57,719 nt of DNA from Bordetella parapertussis (GCA_945873925.1 CAMCES010000009.1:1-57719), one strand, 5' to 3'. Shown: positions 1 through 9,249, counted from the first letter of the stretch. Notes: a model not told the origin generated them from the sequence alone. Program-made: numbers and translations.

Positions 1-27
1 AGATTTGAGGATATTATTTTTTTTCAT
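1..27 (-). CDS. 5' end of an unidentified minus-strand gene (partial)
   Basis: The last 27 bases of the left edge read on the minus strand as ATG followed by codons for MKKNNILKS. A strong Shine-Dalgarno (AGGAGG, six bases before the ATG) precedes it at about 34-39. A lysine-rich start of this kind is common in exported proteins and lipoproteins, but nine residues are too few to name the product. It lies downstream of the metallophosphoesterase in the same direction, with a hairpin terminator between them, so co-transcription would need read-through. Confidence 0.5.
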
Positions 28-51
28 GAACGCCTCCTTTTATGGATTAAC

Positions 52-79
52 AAAAAAGCGGCCCGACCTACTGCGGGCC
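52..79 (-). terminator. Rho-independent terminator after the metallophosphoesterase
   Basis: A perfect 6-bp GC stem (GGCCCG at 60-65, CGGGCC at 74-79) with an 8-base loop is followed, on the minus strand, by a run of six T (52-57 is AAAAAA on the plus strand). It sits 17 bases after the stop codon of the 97-1107 gene, in the right orientation to end that transcript. Confidence 0.75.
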
Positions 80-96
80 ATACAACAACAATGTGT

Positions 97-1107
97 TTAA
101 ATTTTTATGCCGTTCTTGAGGAATGGCGTAAGTGAGTCAGCGAAAGGCAGGTGCTGTGCTTTGCCGCCGCTTGGACCGAATGAAGCTTGCAAAGTTCCCA
201 TTCCGTCTTGTTCATTGCCTGGGTCAGCACGGTATTGCTGGCTTTCAGGGTACTTAACATTGACAGGCGGATAAGGCCATGGCCAGGAAGTGCTCATGGC
301 ACCAATGGAAGTCATGTTGCCGATCTTGTTGTAAATGGTTTGATGGACATGGCCGTGGAACGATGTCACATTCACAAACTTAGACAGAATCTTGCGAATT
401 TCTGGTGCGTCAGAAGTTTGGAAATTCCAACGGGGATAGTAGTCCCACAGCGGTGAATGGCTGAAGGTAACAACCGGTGTATCGGGTGACAATTTAGCCA
501 CATCCTTTTTCAGCCATTCCAATTGTTCAGCTTGGATTCCCCACAGGCCGCCAATGGGTCCTTCGAGCATTTCCATGGCTTCCATGCGTTGCTTGTTGGT
601 CAGACCCTTGTCGGTCCAGAAGTCCTTGACCAAAATGGAGTTGAAGCCGATGAAATGGACGCCTTTGTGATCAAAAGACCAGTAGTCCCGACCAAACATG
701 CCTTTCCAAGCTGCACCCATGTCCAGGTACCAGTCGTGTTCGCCAGGAATGACCATCATCTTGGGTTTCAGATTGGCCAAGATTTTTTTACCCTTGGCCA
801 ATTGGTCCTCTGTGCCGTTTTGGGCAATGTCGCCGCCGTAGAGCACAAAGTCAGGTTGGATTTCTAATGCATTGACCTGTGCGACGGCATCTTCAAGTTG
901 CAAGTCGAATTTGTGGCCATCTTGACTGTACAAATGAGAGTCACTGATCATGGCCATTCTGAAAGGCGTCACCTTTTTGGATCCGGCGTGGACCAAATCG
1001 ATAACACCTAGGTTGATGCCGGCCGCGCTCGCGACCAAGGTCGATAAACCGGCTTTGCCCGTGAGGCCTAAAAAATCTCGTCTGCTGTGTTCGTTCTTTG
1101 TGTCCAT
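97..1107 (-). CDS. Tat-exported calcineurin-like metallophosphoesterase
   Basis: 336 residues. The N-terminus carries a twin-arginine signal (SRRDFLG at residues 8-14, then a hydrophobic stretch to about 41), so the folded protein is expected in the periplasm. The metallophosphoesterase motif series is present in order: DSHL near 55, GGD near 92, GEHDW (a variant of GNHD) near 122, a histidine in FSHSPLW near 218, and GHVH near 252. These residues would bind a binuclear metal centre. The substrate cannot be read from sequence; a phosphomonoester or phosphodiester is expected for the family. It is divergent from a LysR gene 171 bases away, which suggests LysR control. Base composition is visibly AT-richer than the rest of the window. 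Confidence 0.85.
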   Translation of the reverse strand: MDTKNEHSRRDFLGLTGKAGLSTLVASAAGINLGVIDLVHAGSKKVTPFRMAMISDSHLYSQDGHKFDLQLEDAVAQVNALEIQPDFVLYGGDIAQNGTEDQLAKGKKILANLKPKMMVIPGEHDWYLDMGAAWKGMFGRDYWSFDHKGVHFIGFNSILVKDFWTDKGLTNKQRMEAMEMLEGPIGGLWGIQAEQLEWLKKDVAKLSPDTPVVTFSHSPLWDYYPRWNFQTSDAPEIRKILSKFVNVTSFHGHVHQTIYNKIGNMTSIGAMSTSWPWPYPPVNVKYPESQQYRADPGNEQDGMGTLQASFGPSGGKAQHLPFADSLTPFLKNGIKI

Positions 1108-1212
1108 TTTGTCTCCAAAGTTGAAAAATTCCTTTTGTCATGAGGTGTTTGCGCAAAAGGGTGTAAGTGGGGATGTGCATGGTAAGTACAAAAATAAAAT
1201 AAATAAAATTAA

Positions 1213-1231
1213 ATATTTTGGACAATAATAT
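1213..1231. promoter_or_regulatory. candidate LysR-type T-N11-A operator
   Basis: The divergent intergenic region holds ATAT-N11-ATAT (1213-1216 and 1228-1231), a symmetric form of the T-N11-A box recognised by LysR-family proteins. It lies 48 bases before the LysR start codon, in very AT-rich DNA, where an autoregulatory/activator site is usually found. Because the surroundings are AT-rich, a chance match is possible. Confidence 0.4.
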
Positions 1232-1278
1232 GCAAAAAATGAATATCATTTCCCCCAAATAGCGCTACAAAAGGACCT

Positions 1279-2271
1279 ATGTCACTTCAAAAATCATCAA
1301 ATATCAAGCACTTGCTCACTTTCCAAAAAGTAGCCCGTTCTGGCAATGTCAGCGTGGCAGCCACCGAGCTTTTTTTGAGTCAATCAGCTACCTCCATTCA
1401 ACTTGCTAACCTCGAAGCCGCTGTCGGCACAAAGTTGATCAGTCGCGCCGGTCGCGGCGTTCGACTCACAGACGCGGGGCAAAAATTATTGGTTTTGAGC
1501 GAGCGCATGTTGACCTTGTGGCAAGAAATCAGCGATGAAATGGAGTCGTATCTAGGCGACTTTTCAGGCACTTTGCGCATAGGCGCGGTGACCACGGCTG
1601 AGTACTGGTTGCCGCATGTGCTGGTCAATTTTGTGAATTCGCATCCCAGCGTCAAACTGAAATTACAAGTGGCCAACAAAGAAGAAATTGTGCGCAGCAT
1701 GGCCGCCGATGAAATCGATTTGGCGGTCATGGGAAATCCTCCCGAGGACATCAAGGTGATAGCCCAAAGTTTTGCCAATAACCCGACGGCCTTTTTGGCC
1801 TCGCCGCATCACCCTTTGATGAAGAACCCCCAAGTCAGCATGGCGATGCTGGCCAATGCGCGGATGTTGGTGCGGGAAAAGGGCTCAGGTGCGCGAGCAT
1901 CGTTGGAGCATATTTTCAAAGCTGAGGGCTTGAAGCTGCAAATTGGGTCTGAACTCTCAAGCAATGAGTCCATCAAACAAATGTGCATAGCTGGCTTGGC
2001 GCCAGCCTACTTGTCTTTGCATTCTTGTGCGCTTGAAATGCGTGCGGGCTTGCTGGCGGTGGTACCCATGCCGAACAACCCCTTGAATCGCCGCTGGTTT
2101 GTGGTGCACACACAAAGCAAGGCGCTTTCGCGGGTGGCATCCGTGTTCATGGCGCATTTGATTGAACAAGGCGAAAGAGAAATTGACCAGCAGCTGCAGC
2201 AAATCTCTCAGATGCCTTTGGAGAGCTTGTCTGGCTGGCGCATTCCATCACTCGCTTCGGTTTTGTCTTGA
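1279..2271 (+). CDS. LysR-family transcriptional regulator
   Basis: 330 residues, slightly longer than the usual 290-310. The N-terminal winged helix-turn-helix (about residues 9-70) contains the typical AATELFLSQSATSIQLANLE helix and the following SRAGRGVRLTDAG wing. The rest is a substrate-binding LysR effector domain (about 97-300), opening with GTLRIGAVTTAEYWLPHVL. The overall look is CbbR/CysB-like, but the effector cannot be deduced. AAAGGA lies six bases before the ATG and supports this start. It is divergent from the metallophosphoesterase, its most likely target together with itself. Codon use is AT-richer than in the window's core genes. Confidence 0.9.
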   Translation: MSLQKSSNIKHLLTFQKVARSGNVSVAATELFLSQSATSIQLANLEAAVGTKLISRAGRGVRLTDAGQKLLVLSERMLTLWQEISDEMESYLGDFSGTLRIGAVTTAEYWLPHVLVNFVNSHPSVKLKLQVANKEEIVRSMAADEIDLAVMGNPPEDIKVIAQSFANNPTAFLASPHHPLMKNPQVSMAMLANARMLVREKGSGARASLEHIFKAEGLKLQIGSELSSNESIKQMCIAGLAPAYLSLHSCALEMRAGLLAVVPMPNNPLNRRWFVVHTQSKALSRVASVFMAHLIEQGEREIDQQLQQISQMPLESLSGWRIPSLASVLS

Positions 2272-2285
2272 GTGACTCATAAAAA

Positions 2286-2315
2286 AACCCCGCAAGGCGT
2301 AAACCTTGCGGGGTT
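2286..2315 (-). terminator. Rho-independent terminator of groESL
   Basis: A 12-bp perfect stem (2286-2297 pairs with 2304-2315) closes a 6-base loop, and the minus strand continues into a T run (2281-2287 is all A on the plus strand). It lies 48 bases beyond the groEL stop codon. The lysR gene ends just on the other side at 2271, so the hairpin could slow transcripts from both directions, but the T tract favours the minus strand. Confidence 0.9.
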
Positions 2316-2362
2316 GAGGGGATTGCAGCGGCGCCTTGTGAGCGCCTGGCAACAAGAAGCAA

Positions 2363-4018
<1,656 letters not shown>

Positions 4019-4113
4019 GTTATGACTCCAGAAAATTCAATGAAATAAAACGTGTTGTGAGTAAAGTCAAACCACAATGGTTTGCAGGACAGGCGCTGAT
4101 AGGCGCCGTCACT

Positions 4114-4404
4114 TTATTTCTCGACAACAGCGAACAGGTCTTCTTCTTTCATGACCAACAGTTCGTCGCCATCGACTTTGACGGTTTGGCCGCTGTATTT
4201 GCCGAACAACACACGGTCGCCGACTTTCACGCCCAAGGGCTTGATGTCACCTTTGTCGTTGGCTTTGCCCGGGCCGACGGCCAGGATTTCACCCTGATCG
4301 GGTTTTTCAGCAGCGTTGTCAGGGATGACGATGCCGGATGCGGTTTTGGTTTCGCTTTCGATGCGTTTGACGATCACGCGATCGTGCAAAGGACGAAGTT
4401 TCAT
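4114..4404 (-). CDS. groES: Co-chaperonin GroES, 10 kDa subunit
   Basis: 96 residues from the start MKLRPLHDRVIVKRI, the family norm. An in-frame upstream ATG at 4425 would add seven residues that are not part of the family, while TAGGAG lies six bases before the ATG at 4404. The mobile loop region (ETKTASGIVIPDNAAEKPDQ, about residues 17-36) that contacts GroEL is intact. GroES caps the GroEL ring. It is first in the groES-groEL operon. Confidence 0.98.
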   Translation of the reverse strand: MKLRPLHDRVIVKRIESETKTASGIVIPDNAAEKPDQGEILAVGPGKANDKGDIKPLGVKVGDRVLFGKYSGQTVKVDGDELLVMKEEDLFAVVEK

Positions 4405-4475
4405 GGGTTCTCCTAAAGGAATCATTGATCAATGCATGCACGGTTGTGCATGTCAGTCGCGAAGCAGCTTTGCTG

Positions 4476-4502
4476 TTAGCACTCGCTGCCCTCGACTGCT
4501 AA
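4476..4502. promoter_or_regulatory. CIRCE operator (HrcA binding site)
   Basis: TTAGCACTC (4476-4484), nine bases, then GACTGCTAA (4494-4502). The consensus is TTAGCACTC-N9-GAGTGCTAA, so only one base differs in the right arm. The element overlaps the expected transcription start of groES, where HrcA binding would block initiation until heat stress inactivates HrcA. The hrcA gene is not in the window. Confidence 0.93.
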
Positions 4503-4504
4503 TG

Positions 4505-4530
4505 ATACGGGCAAACCTTTGTTTTTCAAG
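4505..4530 (-). promoter_or_regulatory. groES heat-shock (sigma-32-like) promoter, overlapped by a sigma-70-like one
   Basis: On the minus strand CTTGAAA (4530-4524) is separated by 12 bases from CCCGTAT (4511-4505). This matches the sigma-32 consensus CTTGAAA / CCCATNT with one core mismatch. The same bases also read as TTGAAA-N16-TATCAT, a plausible vegetative promoter. The CIRCE element begins just downstream, so positive heat-shock control and HrcA repression appear to act on one start site. Confidence 0.8.
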
Positions 4531-4671
4531 ACCGTGAACCGCCGCATTGGACAATTTTTTGCCGCAGGCTAAGAGAAAATGAATACCAAACAACTCAAAT
4601 TGTGGTGTCGGGCTTTCCAACCTCCTGCGGGTCCAGCTGTCAGGCTCAGGCCAGTGCATGCTTATGAATGA
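4531..4671. other. Non-coding stretch between the groES promoter and a degenerate ORF
   Basis: I see no convincing gene, RNA gene or terminator here. Together with the degenerate ORF that follows, this makes a stretch of about 430 bases between the groES promoter and alkB without an intact gene. Confidence 0.5.
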
Positions 4672-4941
4672 ATGAAATGCACGGGAAACCCACTATGTTT
4701 TTCAAACATGGCTTCATTTCATTCAGTCTGTGTGTCCTCTTTTGCCAGGGCGCAACAGCGCGGGGTGAGCGGCTTGTGTGGCCGTGTCCAAAGCGGTCAA
4801 GCCGCTTTCGTCCTTCAGGGATTTCCAGACAAGGCCAAGTCAGGCAGGACCAAAACCCGCACCAAAGATGCCGGCAACATGAAATGTGTGGCGAGCACCT
4901 TGAGTGACACAGACATAGAAAATCTGGCACACTACATATGA
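4672..4941 (+). pseudogene. possible decayed class I cytochrome c remnant
   Basis: An 89-codon frame whose end, VASTLSDTDIENLAHYI, closely resembles the C-terminal helix of small class I cytochromes c (pattern AxxLSDxDIxNLAxYx). No CxxCH haem motif occurs in any plus frame of this stretch. The neighbouring frame starting at 4668 encodes a signal-peptide-like start (hydrophobic core, then GATARGE), as if a frameshift split an exported protein. The family resemblance is seen only in the last 20 or so residues. It ends 18 bases before alkB. It could instead be a non-functional ORF or leader. Confidence 0.35.
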
Positions 4942-4959
4942 GGACTCAACTGATACAAA

Positions 4960-6120
4960 ATGACTACTTCAATCACTACACCGCAGCCCGAGGCATACAA
5001 CGACCCCCAGCGCTGGGTATGGTGGTTTTCTTTGGGCGTGCCGGCCCTGATTGGATTGGGTCCCCTGCTGATGCTGTGGCATGGCGACCCCCGAATGCTC
5101 TGGTGGCCCTTGTTTTTTCTATACCTGGCCGTGCCGCTCGCCGATGCCGTGGTTGGAGAGGCCCGCAACAACCCACCTGAATGGGCTGTGCCGCAGCTCG
5201 AAGCCGACCGCTTCTACCGATATCTGACTTACGCGCTGGTACCTGTGCTGTGGTTGGCTTTTGTGTTTGCAGCCTGGTTTGTGGCAAACCATGAGCTGCC
5301 CTGGTGGGCGCAACTGGCCATGGTGCTCAATGCGGGTGCGGTGGGCGGTTTTGCCATCAACCTGGGACACGAGATGGGCCACAAGCACAACCGCCTCGAG
5401 CGCTGGTTGGCCATGCTGGCCTTGGCACCATCGGCTTATGGCCATTTCACGATTGAGCACAACCGTGGTCACCATGCCCAAGTGGCCACCCCCGAAGACT
5501 GCGCCTCTTCGCGCATGGGAGAGTCAATTTGGCGGTTTTTGTTGCGTGAAATGCCTGGCAGCGCGAAACGCGCTTGGCGTCTCGAGGCGCAGCGTCTGAC
5601 CTCAGAAGGTTTGGGCGTTCTCAGCCTGCACAACCAAATCCTGCAAGGCCTGTTGATCACTGCTGCGCTCTGGGCCGCTTTGCTTTGGTGGCTGGGTCTG
5701 GGTGTCTTGCCATTTGTGTTGTTGACCGCGCTGTGGACCAATTTCCAACTCACCTCGGCCAACTATGTTGAGCACTACGGCTTGCTGCGTTTGAAGCAAG
5801 CCGATGGCCATTACGAACGCTGTCAGCCCCGCCATTCCTGGAACAGCAACCACGTGTTTTCCAATTGGATTTTGTTTCACTTGCAGCGCCACGCGGATCA
5901 CCATGCGCATGCCGCCAGGCGCTACCAAGCATTGCGGCATTTTGATGGTGCGCCGCAGTTGCCCAGTGGCTATGCGGGTATGTTTTTGCTCGCCTACCTG
6001 CCACCCCTGTGGTTTGCGGTGATGAACCCACGCTTGCTGCAAGCCGTGGAGCGCGACCCAGCGCGTATCAATTTCGCGCCAGGTCAGCGGGCAGCGCTTT
6101 GTCGGGCCTACGGCCTTTAG
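4960..6120 (+). CDS. alkB: AlkB-type alkane 1-monooxygenase (membrane di-iron hydroxylase)
   Basis: 386 residues with several hydrophobic membrane segments. The histidine motifs of the integral-membrane di-iron hydroxylases are in order: HEMGHKH at 137-143, EHNRGHH at 166-172, the AlkB-typical NYVEHYG at 268-274, and LQRHADHHAHA at 308-318. The family oxidises the terminal carbon of medium-chain alkanes (or related hydrophobic molecules) in the inner membrane, using electrons from rubredoxin. No rubredoxin or rubredoxin reductase gene is in the window, and no C-terminal rubredoxin domain is fused. The ribosome site is weak, with AGGA about 15 bases before the ATG. The actual substrate is not known. 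Confidence 0.9.
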   Translation: MTTSITTPQPEAYNDPQRWVWWFSLGVPALIGLGPLLMLWHGDPRMLWWPLFFLYLAVPLADAVVGEARNNPPEWAVPQLEADRFYRYLTYALVPVLWLAFVFAAWFVANHELPWWAQLAMVLNAGAVGGFAINLGHEMGHKHNRLERWLAMLALAPSAYGHFTIEHNRGHHAQVATPEDCASSRMGESIWRFLLREMPGSAKRAWRLEAQRLTSEGLGVLSLHNQILQGLLITAALWAALLWWLGLGVLPFVLLTALWTNFQLTSANYVEHYGLLRLKQADGHYERCQPRHSWNSNHVFSNWILFHLQRHADHHAHAARRYQALRHFDGAPQLPSGYAGMFLLAYLPPLWFAVMNPRLLQAVERDPARINFAPGQRAALCRAYGL

Positions 6121-6130
6121 CGCCTGAATT

Positions 6131-6148
6131 GCCCCGCTGCTGCGGGGC
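6131..6148. terminator. hairpin between convergent alkB and metK
   Basis: GCCCCGC (6131-6137), a 4-base loop, then GCGGGGC (6142-6148): a perfect 7-bp GC stem in the 34-base gap between two convergent genes. Neither side has a good T run, so it is a probable but weak bidirectional terminator. Confidence 0.5.
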
Positions 6149-6154
6149 CAGGGC

Positions 6155-7336
6155 TTACTTGCCTGCTGCGGCTTTCAAGGCGGCTGCGCGGTCGGTGCGC
6201 TCCCAAGTGAACTCGGGCTCGTCTCGACCAAAGTGACCATAGGCAGCGGTTTTTTCGTAAATCGGGCGCAGCAGGTCGAGCATCTGAATGATGCCTTTGG
6301 GGCGCAGGTCGAAATGCGCGTTGACCAAGGCGGCGATTTTCTCGTCAGGAATGACGCCTGTGCCATGGGTGTTGACCGTGATGTTCATCGGTTTGGCCAC
6401 ACCGATTGCATAGGCCACTTGCACCAGGCATTGCGTGGCCAGGCCTGCAGCCACCAGGTTTTTGGCGACATAACGCGCGGCATACGCGGCAGAGCGGTCG
6501 ACTTTGGAAGGGTCTTTGCCGGAGAACGCGCCACCGCCATGGGGGCAAGCGCCGCCGTAGGTGTCGACGATGATCTTGCGACCGGTCAAACCGCAATCAC
6601 CTTGTGGGCCGCCAATGACAAATCGGCCAGTGGGGTTGATCAAAAAGCGGGTGTCCTTGAGCCATTCTTTGGGCAGCACCGGTTTGACGATTTCTTCAAT
6701 GATGGCCTCGATGAAGGAGGCCTTCATTTTGGTTTGCGACTCCGATTGGTCTGGGCTGTGCTGTGTTGACAGCACCACGGTGTCGATGCTGTGGGGCTTG
6801 CCATCGACATAGCGCATGGTCACCTGGCTTTTGGCATCCGGGCGCAAGAAGGGCAGACGGCCGTCGCGGCGCAGTTGCGCTTGGCGCTCGACCAGGCGGT
6901 GCGCATAGTAAATAGGCGCGGGCATCAAGTCGGTGGTTTCATTGCAGGCATAGCCAAACATCAAACCCTGGTCGCCAGCACCGGTGTTCAGGTGGTCATC
7001 GGATGCATGGTCCACACCCTGGGCGATGTCGTTGGACTGCTTGTCATAACAAACCATGACCGCACAACCTTTGTAATCAATACCGTACTCGGTGTTGTCG
7101 TAGCCAATCCGTTTGATCGTGTCACGGGCGACTTGGATGTAGTCCACATGCGCGTTGGTGGTGATTTCACCAGCCAGCACCACCAAACCGGTATTGGTCA
7201 GGGTCTCGGCAGCGACGCGGCTGAGCGGGTCTTGTTTGAAGATCGCATCCAAAATTGCGTCTGAAATTTGGTCAGCGACTTTGTCGGGATGACCTTCAGA
7301 GACGGATTCGGAAGTAAAGAGATAGTCGTTCGCCAT
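6155..7336 (-). CDS. metK: S-adenosylmethionine synthetase
   Basis: 393 residues, a normal length. It makes S-adenosylmethionine from methionine and ATP in the cytoplasm. Visible signatures are SVSEGHPDKVADQISDAILD at residues 9-28 with the ATP-site histidine, GAGDQGLMFGYA near 120, and the GGGAFSGKDPSKVDRSAAY phosphate-binding segment near 265. It is a single gene converging on alkB. About 200 bases separate its start from the divergent lpxL-type gene; this leader contains two small hairpins (see 7403-7431). Confidence 0.98.
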   Translation of the reverse strand: MANDYLFTSESVSEGHPDKVADQISDAILDAIFKQDPLSRVAAETLTNTGLVVLAGEITTNAHVDYIQVARDTIKRIGYDNTEYGIDYKGCAVMVCYDKQSNDIAQGVDHASDDHLNTGAGDQGLMFGYACNETTDLMPAPIYYAHRLVERQAQLRRDGRLPFLRPDAKSQVTMRYVDGKPHSIDTVVLSTQHSPDQSESQTKMKASFIEAIIEEIVKPVLPKEWLKDTRFLINPTGRFVIGGPQGDCGLTGRKIIVDTYGGACPHGGGAFSGKDPSKVDRSAAYAARYVAKNLVAAGLATQCLVQVAYAIGVAKPMNITVNTHGTGVIPDEKIAALVNAHFDLRPKGIIQMLDLLRPIYEKTAAYGHFGRDEPEFTWERTDRAAALKAAAGK

Positions 7337-7402
7337 GTGAATGCTCCTGTGAATGGTTGAACGCGTTGCCCAACAAGGAGTTTGGCGAACGCTTTAGCAG
7401 AT

Positions 7403-7431
7403 GACTGGAAAACCAGTCGACTCTCTCGAGT
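7403..7431. promoter_or_regulatory. two adjacent hairpins in the metK / acyltransferase divergent region
   Basis: Stem 1 is GACTGG-AAAA-CCAGTC (7403-7418, perfect 6-bp stem). Stem 2 is ACTC-TCTC-GAGT (7420-7431). They lie about 70 bases upstream of the metK start and about 110 bases upstream of the acyltransferase start. I do not recognise a known SAM-sensing riboswitch here. They could be leader-RNA structure or a protein-binding palindrome. Confidence 0.3.
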
Positions 7432-7537
7432 GTGTCGCCCTGCAAGTTGCTTCATTAACTCAGCGACAATCCCGATTCTAATCAAAGACATCACAACAGC
7501 CAGCCAGCCTCCATCGCCAACCGCATTTGCCAATGTC

Positions 7538-8374
7538 ATGACCCGACTGTTTCGTTTTTTGGCTTGTCTGCCGTTGCCCTGGCTGCAGCGCCTGGGCTTC
7601 ATGCTGGGCTGGTTGGTTTGGCTTTTGTCTCCCACTTACCGGCGCCACTTCAAAGCACAGTCATCCCAAGCGGGGTACCGTTTTTCACAGGTGCGCGCCG
7701 CCATAGGCGCAGCAGGCTGTCAAACCCTGGAGTCATTTCGGGTCTGGTTTGACGCACCCATGCCCGTTGTTTGGCAAGGCTTGCAGCATATCCAAGCCGC
7801 ATACGCCAAAGGCCAAGGGGTGTTGTTTTTGACGCCGCACCTGGGTTGCTATGAAATCACCGCGCCCACCTGCGCTGCGCACTTTGGCCCAAGCTTTGGA
7901 CCGATCACGGTGCTCTACCGCCCGGCTCGCCAGGCCTGGCTGCGCGAACTGTTAAGCCATGCGCGTGCCAAGGTATACATGCAGGCGGTGCCCACCGACA
8001 TGGACGGTGTGCGCCAGTTACTCAAAGCTTTACGGCGTGGACAAGCCATCGGGATATTGCCCGACCAGGTGCCGCCCGAGGGCATGGGTATTTGGTCACG
8101 GGCCTGGGGCCGCGAGGCCTACACCATGACCTTGGGTGCGCGACTGGCGCTGCAAACCCAAGCCGAGGTGGTGTTGGCCTGGGGTGAGCGCTTGCCCCAG
8201 GCCAAAGGCTATTGCATCCATGTCGAGCCTTTGGGCCATGACCTTGACCTCGACCTGGACAAAGCTGTGCTTCAACTCAACCAAGCCATGGAACGCTTGA
8301 TCCGTCAATGCCCTGGGCAGTACCTGTGGGGTTATGGCCGTTTCAAGCAGCCTCGCCAGGCGAGCCAGGCATGA
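7538..8374 (+). CDS. Lipid A biosynthesis acyltransferase (LpxL/HtrB family), first copy
   Basis: 278 residues. I chose the ATG at 7538 because the frame upstream does not resemble the family and MTRLFRFLACLPLPWLQRLG is a typical N-terminal membrane anchor. The catalytic H-x4-D/E motif appears as HLGCYE (His101, Glu106), followed by a VLYRPARQ segment near 125 and GILPDQVPPEG near 170. Enzymes of this family transfer a secondary acyl chain from acyl-ACP to the lipid A precursor at the inner membrane. The gene overlaps the next one by four bases (ATGA), so the two are probably translated together. Confidence 0.88.
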   Translation: MTRLFRFLACLPLPWLQRLGFMLGWLVWLLSPTYRRHFKAQSSQAGYRFSQVRAAIGAAGCQTLESFRVWFDAPMPVVWQGLQHIQAAYAKGQGVLFLTPHLGCYEITAPTCAAHFGPSFGPITVLYRPARQAWLRELLSHARAKVYMQAVPTDMDGVRQLLKALRRGQAIGILPDQVPPEGMGIWSRAWGREAYTMTLGARLALQTQAEVVLAWGERLPQAKGYCIHVEPLGHDLDLDLDKAVLQLNQAMERLIRQCPGQYLWGYGRFKQPRQASQA

Positions 8375-9249
8375 ATCCCCTGGCGATCTTGATGCAGGCT
8401 TTGTCCTGGCTGCCGCTGTCTTGGTTGCGGGCCTTGGGCTGGTTGCTCGGACAGGTGTTGTTTCAGGTGTCTGAGCGACGCGGCCGCGTGGTCGCGACCA
8501 ACCTGGCTTTGTGTTGGCCCGAACTCAATCCAGCCCAACGACAGGTGCTGGCGCGAAAGCATTTCGTGTTGGTGGCCCAGTCGCTGATCGACCGCGCTTG
8601 GCTGTGGCATGCGCCAGTGTCTGTGTTGAAACAACGTTTGCAATGCACGGGAGAGTTGCACCTGCTGAAAGACCCTTCAGCGTTGATCATGCTGGCGCCG
8701 CACATGGTCGGTTTGGATGCCGGTGGCATTGCCTTGACCATGCTTGAACAGGTGCACATGGCCTGTGTTTACGTGCCCTTGAGTGATCGGTATGCGCAGG
8801 ATTGGATGATGAAGGGGCGTAACCGATCTGGTCGCTTGTTGTCAGTGGCACGCCAAGCAGGCCCGCAACCTTTGCTCAAAGCACTGCGGCAAGGCCAGCG
8901 ACTGCACTTTTCACCCGACATGGATTTCGGCATTGGGGGTGCGGTATGGGCAGGTTTTTTTGGCGTGAAGGCAGCCACGCTCACCTCGCTTCCGCGCTTT
9001 GCCAAACTTGGTAACGCCCGGGTTTGCAGCGTGTTTACCCGCTTGACGCCCAGCGGCTACACCCTAGAGATGGGTCCGCTGTGGGTCAGCTTCCCCGGCA
9101 GCGATGTGTCGGCGGACACCCAGCGCATGAACGACGAGATCGAGCAGGCGGTGCGGGTATCACCCGCGCAGTACTACTGGGTACACAAACGTTTCAAGAG
9201 CCGGCCGGCGGGCGAGGCGTCGGTGTACGAGCCAACCAGTGCTCGATGA
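8371..9249 (+). CDS. Lipid A biosynthesis acyltransferase (LpxL/LpxM family), second copy
   Basis: 292 residues starting at the ATG that overlaps the previous stop. The N-terminal anchor covers residues 1-33. The catalytic motif is HMVGLD (His111, Asp116), and FSPDMDFG near 190 corresponds to the conserved region after the active site. It differs considerably from the upstream copy (Asp rather than Glu in the motif), so the two likely add different acyl chains or act at different positions. Its last 56 bases overlap the end of the convergent alpha/beta hydrolase gene. Confidence 0.88.
   Translation: MNPLAILMQALSWLPLSWLRALGWLLGQVLFQVSERRGRVVATNLALCWPELNPAQRQVLARKHFVLVAQSLIDRAWLWHAPVSVLKQRLQCTGELHLLKDPSALIMLAPHMVGLDAGGIALTMLEQVHMACVYVPLSDRYAQDWMMKGRNRSGRLLSVARQAGPQPLLKALRQGQRLHFSPDMDFGIGGAVWAGFFGVKAATLTSLPRFAKLGNARVCSVFTRLTPSGYTLEMGPLWVSFPGSDVSADTQRMNDEIEQAVRVSPAQYYWVHKRFKSRPAGEASVYEPTSAR

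Noticed and set aside
4405..4425. Upstream ATG extending groES by seven residues
   Set aside because: The ATG at 4404 has TAGGAG at the right distance and gives the exact family N-terminus.
7337..7537. Known SAM or SAH riboswitch before metK
   Set aside because: Two simple hairpins exist, but I could not match the conserved cores of known SAM/SAH-sensing RNAs.
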